Assembly (NCBI GenBank): GCA_963585895.1 | Contig: OY757934.1 | Span: 33,546,712-33,610,711 of the forward strand | From: Sepioteuthis lessoniana | Lineage: Eukaryota > Mollusca > Cephalopoda > Myopsida > Loliginidae | Reading direction: 5' to 3' | DNA: 64,000 bases | Shown: positions 32,091 through 41,022 of the stretch, one piece after another | Layout of the letters: each line of letters begins with the position of its first letter | How positions within the stretch are numbered: the first letter of the stretch is position 1 | Made by a program: the position numbers and the translations under genes | Notes under the pieces: generated by a model | Seen by the model: only the letters and a program-made list of their open reading frames with translations | Database searches by the model: none | What the model was told of the DNA's origin: nothing

Positions 32091-32591
32091 GTGGAGGGAA
32101 ATACTGATAAGCTAAAATCATACCGGGTCACGATATCCATAAATGGGAGCAAAATAACCATAGAGGAGAACACAGGAGCCACAGTCATTATGATGAGTGA
32201 GACAACATGGACAGCAATAGAAAACCCCTCACCACTTCAAAAATCAAACACCAGATTACACACCAATACAGGATATAAACTAAATGTTTGGGGGAGCACG
32301 CCGGTTGATATTGACTATCACAATAAACATTTAAAGTTACCTGTTATAGTAGTCTTGAGCAAATGTCCTAATTTGCTATGCAGAAACTGGTTGAACGTCA
32401 TCAAATTGGAATGTTATTTTTTTTTGGGGGGGGATACTGTTGAACGAAACGTTTTATACATCGGTGCCAATTTCAGGAGAAATATTCTGGCTGATCAATA
32501 TATTAAACTCATGACCGTCGGATACAAGAAGTATAAAACGATGAACTTCTTTAATCCAGTGATGTCTGTAGGAGGTTATATTGTGTTTTGA
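32091..32591 (+). pseudogene. Gypsy aspartic protease reading frame with altered catalytic residue
   Basis: A 166-codon open frame. Residues 11-40 read YRVTISINGSKITI then EENTGATVIMMSE, and near residue 110-130 LLCRNWLNVIKL matches the second conserved hydrophobic-G/R-x-W-L block of retropepsins. The catalytic triad, normally D-T/S-G, is N-T-G here (AAC at 32169-32171), a change expected to abolish cleavage. The frame downstream of about residue 125 is not recognisable as retroelement sequence. Confidence 0.72.
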
Positions 32592-32736
32592 TATTTAATT
32601 TCCATTTTGTAGTGGTATATTTAATTTGTTTTTATATGTGGTTGCGTATTCTCACAAGTCAGAATGCCGCCATTTATAGCGATGGGGATAGCATTATTAA
32701 TATTATGTTGGTTTTTTTTAGGTTTAAGTTGTTTTT

Positions 32737-32826
32737 ACGTTGGTTATGTAGGTATTACGTTGGTTGCGTTGGTATTTCGTTGGTAGCGTTGGTATTTCGT
32801 TGGTTGCGTTGGTATTTCGTTGGTAG
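32737..32826. repeat. 20-bp tandem repeat, about 4.5 copies
   Basis: Unit CGTTGGTTGCGTTGGTATTT with alternating TTG/TAG variants. It lies within the gap between the gypsy protease and integrase remnants. Confidence 0.9.
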
Positions 32827-32926
32827 TTATCCCCTCGCTAAATGTTGGTGGAAAATAAAGGTGGTGGAGAAGAACGAAGACGTCGTTAGGATTTTGTATC
32901 AAGGTTTTAATGGCAGCATGAAGTAA

Positions 32927-33440
32927 AGGGGTTTACACTGGTATGCTGCGAGGTCTTGTAGTAAGGAAAGAAGGTAGGAAGTTGTTAGAGTGTATCATCT
33001 AATTTGTTTTTTTAAAATTTGGATCCATGGTCTAGAAGAATAGACCAAGGTGTCCATAAACTAGATGGCTCTCCTCATAGTGTATGATGCTGCTACTCTA
33101 TTCAGGAACAGACGTTAAGACGTCCGTTGAGGATTTCTGAGCGAGAGAGAGATTCGCGGGCTTTCTTCAATTTTTGGTGCTGCTTGGAAATATGGTTCGG
33201 GCTGAATAGGACAAGTCATCCTGATTGGGTGAAAATGTTCGGCGACTCTAACGGTCAAATTAAATTACACGTCAAACAAAAAATACAATTTTCATTCTGG
33301 TACATGTCCAAAGTATTGACTTTTTTTTACTCGGGATGGCCTGATGGCTTAGGGCATCCTTCAGCCATATTTCATGCGCAAGGATGAAATAGTAGAGCTC
33401 TATGGTTGTCTGTTATCATTCCAGAACCAGGTAAATAATA
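32927..33440. other. Unassigned sequence inside the gypsy relic
   Basis: Lies where reverse transcriptase should be encoded, but no RT motif is seen. The open frame at 33127-33387 has no recognisable domain. Confidence 0.35.
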
Positions 33441-34941
33441 TATATATATAAGAATCACATGCATCTAGGACGAGATTACTAACAAAAAGCTCTGTGCGGT
33501 GGCCAGAAATTGACAAAGACATTGAAATCTGTGTTCAAAGCAGTTCGGTATATCAATTGAACTGCAAAATGTTTGCAGTGGTCCCGATGCACCTCTGGAA
33601 ACTCCTATAGAAACCATAGTTTCGTCGATTACTGCAACTTAGGAAGTTGCGTCGCGTCTTTGCGGAACATGTCTTGCCTGACTAGTGTGTGATTTATGAC
33701 TAATCATCACTCTAGCTTCATATTATCTGGCAACGAATGATCAAACAGAATAAGCGGTTCAGTCTTCTTGAAAAAGATAAAAAAAGTAGATATAATAACA
33801 CGAGTATGTAAAATGCTCTTTTAATATCGTACCATACCACACACAACTACAGGTCTCTTACCAGCTGAATTGCAGACGAAAAGAAAACTGACCAAATAGA
33901 GTACATACTAAAACTGCACGTGTACGAAACACAAGCGGTAACGAAAAAAAGACACGCGAAGTAGAGAGAATTCTTAGAGGAAAATCTGGTCTTTATTCGC
34001 ATCTTCGACCCCCGGGAATTATTTTCATTGTCATTCTTTGGAGCTACGCATTTTTTTATTCGTTCAACTGAAATTATGAATCGTTCAAATGCAAAACAAA
34101 AAGATTATTAAAAATATTAGAAAATAAAAAAGAAATAGATAAATAAAAAACGTTTTATTAAACTAAATAAGATCTATTTTATATATTAATTAAAAGGAAC
34201 ATTTACAATTTATTGACAATGATGATTTAATATTTGTTGGTTAAAAATCCTACATTAACCTTATAGCAAATATATCTTGCCTGAAGTTAAAAGCACCAAT
34301 TCTAAATGTATAAAGTTAGGGTTATAAACCTGGCATTTACAAAAATAAAAAAAATCCACTCGAAGTTTCTATAGGGGTAGTATTGAGTTTGTCAGCCTGT
34401 ATACGTCCGAGTCCATATTGGAAGGTAGCGTACGAAATTTTTTATAAGTGAAACGAAATGTCAACAAAAGTAAACAAACAGCAAAAGTAACAAACTAGAA
34501 GTGCCAAAAAATTGTCTTTCATATATATTATCATTACTGTACAATTTATAACAGGTTACATAGATGTGATTAGCTTATCAGAACTGAATACCTTTCGTCC
34601 ATTTGTTCCTAACGCCCGCGTCTATGCTACTATCCAAAACTCTTCTCTGCCGAACCATTACCACAAACGTATCTTTTCAAAGTCAAAAACAAAGTCGGTA
34701 GGTTAGAAGAGATATATGTTCTCTTATACCAGATAAGAATCAGGAGGTGAGTTGGTGTATGTTGTTCTTAGCCGACTGACTTTGCGTATGGCGTGGGTTA
34801 GTAAGCTATGAACGATCTTGGTCTTCTGTTGGAAATGCCGGAGAATTGATTTGGGGGCGTCAGCGGTCTTTGATCTTGTCCGACATGTCGACTCTAAAAG
34901 GTTTTTTAATTGGGAGTTAGCATTGGTCAAATCTGTCCTTG

Positions 34942-34942
<1 letters not shown>

Positions 34943-34986
<44 letters not shown>
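34943..34986. repeat. (TA)n microsatellite
   Basis: About 21 TA units. Confidence 0.93.
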
Positions 34987-34988
<2 letters not shown>

Positions 34989-35026
34989 ATGGGACATTAC
35001 ATTTCTATTGATTTTCTCGATTACAT

Positions 35027-35617
35027 CTGTCGGGGATGTAGCGAGATGTGTCAGATGTATAAAACAAAATTTGGGGGTCGTGCGTGTTCCTCGCAAATAA
35101 TTTTCCTAACAAAAAAACAAAACCTGAAAAACTTTAAAATTGATTTATTATTCAGATTGAATAATATATAAAGAAACTCACAATGTTGAAGAAGGCACGG
35201 TCAGTGTAATTAATGTTGTTGTTGTTGTTGTTTTCGCTTACTTGTTGAGCGTTTAATTTCTGAAGTAGTAAACTTTTTTTTTGTAGTGGTAGAAGTAAAA
35301 GTAATATGACTTTGCTTGGTAGCGTGACGCCTCTCAGGGTTTGGTGAAGTGAGGAAACAGTTCAGTGGCGTGGATTCTTTTAGTCGGCAGCGACGATGTG
35401 TTTAAAATTGATTCATCGCATTCTTTTATAACCGGTAAGTAGATCAAAACGGGTATGAATGTTTTTTTGGGGAAAATACTTGATTGGTTTAGAAATATGT
35501 GTGCGCGAATTTTGTTTATCAGATTTTGATCCTTTTTTTTTTTTCAAGAATGTTCAACGTTGTTTCCTTTGCTGATTGGTTTAAAAATATGTGTATGTAA
35601 ATAAAATTTACGTGACA
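35027..35617 (+). repeat. Possible LTR, longer copy of a direct-repeat pair
   Basis: Begins TGTCGGGGATGTAGCGAGAT, has a TATA-like GTATAAAACAAAA and ends AAATTTACGTGACA. It shares two blocks with 37493-37751: the first ~90 bp, and about 175 bp containing ACGGGTATGAATG, ACTTGATTGGTT and GATTGGTTTAAAAAT. Between these blocks this copy has about 330 bp missing from the other. TTTTGGTGCC follows shortly after the end and could be a decayed primer-binding site. The gypsy link is possible but unproved. Confidence 0.45.
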
Positions 35618-35879
35618 CATCGAATTTTGGTGCCTTTATCGGTCACCAATAAATAGGAATGGGGATGATTTAGCATATTAAGCACCTGTGCTTTCCTTTC
35701 CCATTTACTTTTTGTGCGTATCCGCACCGTATCACCAAGTTTCAGTTTAGGTAGAGTCGGAGTCGAATGAATTTTTGGATTTTGTTTGCATTACTGGTGG
35801 TGTTTGATATGAAATGAAAGGAGAGGTACAGGATCGTTCGGAGGTTTCTATCCATAAGTTGTCTTACTGGTGATCAAAT

Positions 35880-35937
35880 GTACCAACACCTTCGCTTGGG
35901 CAGGGTGTGACACATGGTCATTTTTTAAGCGAAGTTT
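35880..35937 (-). repeat. Hairpin tail of a T2-type SINE
   Basis: CTTCGCTT (35890-35897) pairs with AAGCGAAG (35927-35934) around a TGACACATGGTCA core. It matches 28322-28366, where both arms differ by a paired change. It is separated from the rest of its SINE (36785-36966) by the LINE insertion. Confidence 0.65.
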
Positions 35938-36784
35938 CATCATCATCATCATCATATCGTGCTGGCAGCACGGATATCCCTGACCCTCTCTCGCCACTCC
36001 TCCCTATCGTTCATCGCCCTAGGTAGGTCTTCAGGACAACAACCTGTATCCTCACATAGCTGCTGAATGTACGTTCGTGCTGGTCGTCCTGCTTTTGCGC
36101 GGCCGTGTGTGGGGATCCATAAGAGTACATCTCTTATGAGTTCATCTCTGCTTCTCCAGCAATGTCCTGCATGTCTGGTTCGCCTAACTTGAATAGATTT
36201 CGTGATAGGGGGCAGGTGGCCGTGCAGTTGGTGTCTTGTGGGGTGTTGCTGCCAGGACTTGTTGAGGATTGCACGCAGCATTCTTGTGTAATTGCCATCT
36301 AGTTTCTTCTCCAGCCGTTTTGTTAGCGTCCATGTAGTGCATCCATATAGCAGTATCGATGTGACCGCTGCCTGGAAGAAACTGCGTTTCATTTTATCGG
36401 TTAGGTCTGATTTCCATATAGTCGATAGCCTATTGATAGCTGTCCATGCTTTCGTTAACCTTGTTTCGATGTCCTTTTCGGTTGATTCGACGCTGCTTCC
36501 TAGGTACGTGAATTTGTCTACTAGTTTAAGAGGGGTTCCTTCTAGAGTGGAGATGTCCCCCGTTTGGTTATAGCACATATATTCCGTTTTGTGTGCATTA
36601 ACATGGAGGCCTATGCTTGCTGCTGCTCGTTCCAGGCTATGCAGAAGTGTTTCGGCTTGGTCAGGTGTATTTGCCAGTATCGCTATGTCATCGGCGTAGT
36701 CGGCGTCGGTAATTGTTGTTGCGGGATATCTTCTGCTTCTTTTCTTCGTCAGTTCGAAGCCATTCTCTTTGATTTTGTCAATCG
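35938..36784 (-). pseudogene. LINE reverse-transcriptase 3' portion (longest copy in the window)
   Basis: The minus strand from 36784 encodes DADYADDIAILANTPDQAET, with RT box Y-A-D-D at 36687-36698. It continues through HKTEYMCYNQTGD, KLVDKFTYLGSSVESTEKDI, SILLYGCTTWTLTKRLEKKL and a C-terminal RRTRHAGHCWRSRDELI, then AGRPARTYIQQLCEDTGC and a stop at about 35952. The 208-codon frame 36578-35952 is intact. The 3' end is a (ATG)n tract (CAT repeats at 35938). The endonuclease and the N-terminal RT are missing through 5' truncation. It is the youngest-looking of three copies and RTE-like by tail. Confidence 0.88.
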
Positions 36785-36966
36785 ATTTGCCTCACCAAGG
36801 CTGAAGAACCTAGTCTGCCCTACTATTTACCCATAGCTGGAGGGAGAATAATTGGATTCATACCTTTCCCAAGGGTATTTGTGCTATGTGAAATGCAATT
36901 AGTCTCGTCCAGGATTTGAACTCGTGTCGCCGTGTCCATTTCCTAGGACGGTAACCATTACACCAC
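36785..36966 (-). mobile_element. tRNA-derived SINE (family T2), head and core
   Basis: The minus strand begins GTGGTGTAATGGTTACCGTC (A-box-like), then CACGAGTTCAAATCCTGG (B-box-like), the core GGAAAGGTATGAATCC and the CCAGCTATGGGTAAATAGTA block shared with family T. The head differs from family T, so this is a sister subfamily. Its 3' hairpin tail is displaced to 35880-35937 by the LINE insertion. Confidence 0.75.
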
Positions 36967-37492
36967 TTACTGGTGATGGTGCATCATTAAATGGAGTAGT
37001 TCGTAGGGTTGACGTCGTCATTTTAATGGTTAATATCAATGCTTTCTACTGTCAGTGTAATATAATGGCCGAGGGATTTCGTTTTATGCCTTTGGGTTTA
37101 GTTAGGCTGAGAACCTTTCGGCTTAGCACATGGGTTAGTTAGGTGCAAACTTAAGTACAGGTGTTAACGTGCGTGCGTGCGCGGGGAGGATGTGTCGTTC
37201 ATAGATGTCAAAATAAAAATCCGATAGAAAGGTTGACCAGTGGATGTGAATGACGTCATGAACCGGAAGCGCGCGCGCGGAAGATTTTGGGAATTTTGAA
37301 GAAAGTTAGTTGAGTTGAGACTAGACACTGGACGAGAAGGGTCGACTTTCGGGGCTCGCAGAGGCCAGACGAATTTATGCGCTACGGGCGCCGCACGATA
37401 ATTATGCATTTTACTTGCTCTTTAAATGGCAGGAGACAGAAGTTGAATCCTATTCGTTGAATAAGCTTCTGGAAAAAAAATAACCATGGATG
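36967..37492. other. Unassigned CG-rich sequence
   Basis: Contains (GCGT/GCGC)-rich stretches at about 37170 and 37268. Open frames of up to 81 codons on both strands have no recognisable domain. Confidence 0.35.
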
Positions 37493-37751
37493 TGTCGGGG
37501 ATATTGCGAGATGTGTCGAATATATAAAATAAAGTTTGGAGGCAGTACGTGTTTCTCACAAATAACTTCCCTAACGGGTATGAATGTTTTTTTTTTGGGC
37601 AAAGTACTTGATTGGTTAAAAAATCTATGGGCGCGAATTTTGTGTATGTGGTTTGATCCTTTTTTTCTAGAATGTTCTAATGTTTGTTGATTGGTTTAAA
37701 AATGTGAGTGCGAATTTTGTGAATGTATATGAAATTTACGCTACAGATGAT
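37493..37751 (+). repeat. Possible LTR, shorter copy of a direct-repeat pair
   Basis: Begins TGTCGGGGATATTGCGAGAT, has TATATAAAATAAAG and ends GAAATTTACGCTACA. It matches the ends of 35027-35617 in the same orientation but lacks its ~330-bp middle. If the pair are LTRs, the internal region is only about 1.9 kb and mostly LINE and SINE insertions. Confidence 0.45.
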
Positions 37752-37848
37752 ACCGACGATATTTACACACCCAAGAGGTTGAAAGCTAGATTAAAAAGGA
37801 GTTATCAAAACCACGTCTAGTTTTCAAAAGTAAATTGAAAAAGTAACG

Positions 37849-38570
37849 TTGTTAAGAATATTGCAAATTACCTACTTTGTAATGCTTACAAAGCATAAAA
37901 AGATACCATTGAAGTCGAGGAAAAGAACGCATTCAGCAAATATAACCTTAAATGATGTACGATCAAAAAATGATCAATTCGAAAATTATCCATTTGATGA
38001 GGGGATTGTAAACATTGAAAAAGGATCTGAATGGTTGCCAAAATGTCTGCGTCAGCTAATGATTAGCGCTGTGAAATGTTAAACAAAGATGTCAGCATTA
38101 GCCAAGATACCATGCTGATAATCCGCCGAAAGTCTTGCATTGCACCAGTGCCTTTTGCTGTGACAGTTCAGATGGCCCATGTTTCTGCTTCAAAATGGAT
38201 GATTACACAATTGAATCTTAATTTTTGCGTAGGGTATGATGACGTTAGAAGATACAAGCACTCAGTCTTGGTGAGTAAGGATGTAGCTGACATCCTTAAA
38301 ATGCATCGTCCAAGTTCCTCCACAGAGTGGATAGCCGACATGGATCTGCAACTCTTGATAGCCAAGGGTCTCTCCACGCCATGGGAATCATTTCAGCAAT
38401 GACAGCTCAGGATGCAGAAAGAATTGCAACATCATTCACAATGCCAGAAATACCGCGGAAAAAAGTTGCAAATACCACAAAGAACAAAGGTGTTCTCATC
38501 ACTCACAATGTAAATCACGAGGAAACCGACTTTTCTATAATAACCCCGACAAAACTTAAAGCACTTTAAC
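37849..38570 (+). pseudogene. Broken reading frame of a TE-associated protein
   Basis: Three overlapping plus-strand frames (37849-38082, 38076-38402, 38327-38569) join by two frameshifts. Recognisable order: NIEKGSEWLPKCLRQLMISA, then SKDVADILKMHRPSSSTEWI with IAD, then TLDSQGSLHAMGIISAMTAQ. The pattern W-x-A-D-N-V-D-H...T-L-D-G-x-G-x-F/L-H-x-M-G-I-I-A/S is one I remember from repetitive proteins of unclear class in molluscs, cnidarians and other invertebrates. Here the N-V-D-H part is damaged. It lies just after a possible LTR, so it could belong to that element. Confidence 0.5.
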
Positions 38571-38579
38571 CGTCATATC

Positions 38580-39650
38580 ATACCAACAGTCTATAACCTC
38601 AATGTCCTTTGACACTCATCTTACTTTATACTACGAAGTAGTCCTCCTTACTGGTCTGGTTTTATGTCAAAAACAGTACAGGGTGAACATTTCTGTAAGG
38701 TAACTGCATTCATTCTACTAATATTGGATTTGAATCCAAATGACATTGTTGTATAGCCCTCACTTGATCATTCTCGTTACATTTATATATATGGACCTTC
38801 CTCTACGATCAGTCAGGTCTAATCCCCTTATTTCTCTTCACTTCGTTTCTTCTACAGTCGGTCGTCTTGTCGCTCTGATATATCTTTCGTGTCGCCATCT
38901 TTGATGTTATTTGTTGACGAGGAATGACAACGCGACCACAACTTTATATGGAAATTATACTTTTATTTATTTGCGACTTTCAAACAGCCTAAAGGAGGAA
39001 TCGATGAAAGCAAAATGGAGCGTTCAACCTCTTGCGTTGATAGTTTCTCATTAACTTATTTCTAACTCTAGAACCGTTTTGATCACCTGACTGAAACCAT
39101 CCAATCAGAATCGGGATTTCAGATTGACCTCGAATTCAACGGTTGTCTATCACACTGGTTAAGCGTTGTATTTTTTCACTTGTTTAACAGCTCAGGACTC
39201 AAATGAAATGCTATATTGTCAAAAATAGATCTTATTAATGTATCATGTAACAATATAATAGAAACTGTCTTACTGTTTGTGCAGAATCAGGCATGACAAC
39301 TCGGTAACCCAATTTGGTTATAACTTTCAATCAACCATTGTGGCTAAAAGCGATAGAGATGATTAATACTAAGTTTTTGCACATAGTAACAGCAGCTAGG
39401 ATGGTATGATACACGGTAGGCAGGCAATATCGTCTTCTTTACCCTCCCCAGCTAAATGCTAGGGATGATGTAGAAATCATGAGGATGTGGTAAATGAGGA
39501 GAAAACAACCAACCTTTAAAAAGGTTTTATGCCTTGAGCGTGATCTACTGAAGGAAAAAGAATTTTTTTGATGCCTACCAACCACCAGACTAAGAGTACA
39601 GCTTTAAATGTGATAGTTTTTCAATCGTCTCTCGATTGTCGCAACCAATA
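38580..39650. other. Unassigned sequence
   Basis: Returns to AT-rich, CG-poor composition. No gene or repeat family recognised. Confidence 0.4.
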
Positions 39651-39653
39651 GTA

Positions 39654-40621
39654 CGAAGTGCCTTCAATAAGTTTCCAGACGTTTTTCGTATGGGCACTTT
39701 TATTGATAGTACACTCATGAAACTCTAGTCCCCTTCGAAGTAATCTCCTCCGGCTGCAATGCACTTGTTGTACCGTTCCAACAACTTCTGGAAGGCCCCA
39801 TGGAAGTCCTCTTGTGTGAGCGTGTCAATGACCTTTGTCACAGACTCTTTCATCTCCTCAATTGTCTCAAAACTGGAGAGCTAGCATGCTTCCACTGGGA
39901 ACTATGTCTCTTGGTCTCTGGATCATAGCAATAGATCCAGCTTTCATCACAGGTCACCGGAGCATCAAGAACTGCGGTATCTGAATTGATCAGCTTGACC
40001 ATCTCCTTGCTGTCATGACACCGTCTTTCTTTCTGATCTTCTCTGGGCACCCTTGGGACAAACTTCGCGCAAATCTTCAGTATCTTCAGTTCCTCGCGAA
40101 TAATTGTGTGTACAGTTCCCACACTGACATCAAACTGTGCACTTATTGTCTCTATAGACACGACGGTCCTTATCCATGAAATTCTTTATTTGGCCAATCA
40201 ACTCTGGTGTTTTGACTTCCTTACTCCTCCCACACTTATCATCATCCCTCACAGACTCCCTGCCTTCCTTGAATCTCTTATGCCACTTAAAATCTGATGT
40301 TCGATTCATGCAAGATGCTCCAAAAGCAGTCTGAAGCATTCCATACATTTCTGTAGCATTTTTTCCAAGTTTAAAACAGAATTTTATTGCATATCATTCT
40401 TCTAAAGTGTCAGATGCATTTTTGAAATTTATCATCTGTGACAATCATGCTTTAGTAGGGTATATTCCAATTGCTGCTGTAGCTGTTCATTTGAAGCAGA
40501 AATCATAAAAATTGGTCAGTCATCTCATAAGATGGATAGCAATAACATACTGAATTTTCACGAGTCTTTGACAATTTTAAATATCCTGTACAAAAAAAAT
40601 CTGGAAACTTATTGAAGGCAA
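39654..40621 (-). mobile_element. Mariner element with internal deletion (copy 2)
   Basis: Both ends are present: the right end on plus is TCTGGAAACTTATTGAAGGC then AA followed by TA (40622-40623), and the left end is CGAAGTGCCTTCAATAAGTT preceded by TA (39652-39653). The minus-strand transposase gives [20 protein letters not shown], the helix-turn-helix [18 protein letters not shown] and the first catalytic D in [12 protein letters not shown]. After WKHASSP it jumps to the segment just before IEEMKESVTK, so about 350 bp with the second and third catalytic residues are lost. The C-terminal QKLLERYNKCIAAGGDYFEG is readable at about 39735-39790. Non-autonomous. Confidence 0.88.
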
Positions 40622-40623
40622 TA

Positions 40624-40680
40624 ATGTATATATATATATATATATATATATGAAAACTTGTATAGGTATGTGTGTGTGTG
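40624..40680. repeat. (TA)n...(TG)n microsatellite shared with mariner copy 1 flank
   Basis: A TA run, then TGAAAACTTGTATAGG and a TG run. In reverse complement this is CA-run, ACAAGTTTTCA, TA-run, the same order as 3405-3487 left of mariner copy 1. Confidence 0.85.
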
Positions 40681-41022
40681 TGCCACTCAAAAACTGATGT
40701 TCGATTCATGCAAGATGCTCCAAAAGCAGTCTGAAGCATTCCATACATTTCTGTGGCATTTTTTCCAAGTTTAAAACAGAATTTTATTGCATATTAATCT
40801 TCTAAAGTGTTCTCACGTTCAGATTGCATTTTTGAAATTCACCAGTTGTGACAATCATGCTTTAGTAGGGTGTATTCCAATTGCTGCTGTAGCTGTTCAT
40901 TCGAACCTGAAATCATAAAAATTGGTCAGTCATCTCATAAGATGTACAGCAATAACATAGTGAATTTTCAAGAGTCTACAACAATTTTAAATACCTTTAC
41001 AAAAAAAAGTCTGGAAACTTAT
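40681..41022 (-). mobile_element. Mariner 5'-end fragment (copy 3)
   Basis: Minus strand: terminal repeat TCTAATAAGTTTCCAGACTT-like end at about 41022, leader, then transposase codons [20 protein letters not shown] ending at EWH, where it meets the (TG)n tract at 40680. It carries the same TAA in the leader frame as copy 1, so the two share a defective ancestor. Confidence 0.82.

Larger units (their letters stand above)
31829..34080 (+). pseudogene. Ty3/gypsy-type retrotransposon relic (gag zinc knuckles, protease, integrase remains)
   Basis: In order on plus: two Cys/His knuckle remnants (GKCYRC-stop at about 31831; HYCLKIGHLM at about 31893), an aspartic protease reading frame (32091-32450), then after a gap an integrase remnant. 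The integrase part shows WWPEIDKDIEICVQSSS (zinc-binding region, about 33498), LATNDQTE-stop-AVQS (end of the catalytic core, about 33730) and ISYHTT (about 33826), with a basic tail and GATHFF near 34050. The reverse transcriptase and RNase H expected between protease and integrase are absent. Stops and frameshifts are frequent. LTRs were not identified with certainty. Confidence 0.75.

Noticed and set aside
36292-36836. Plus-strand frames across the LINE
   Set aside because: Antisense to the reverse transcriptase reading frame, which carries Y-A-D-D.
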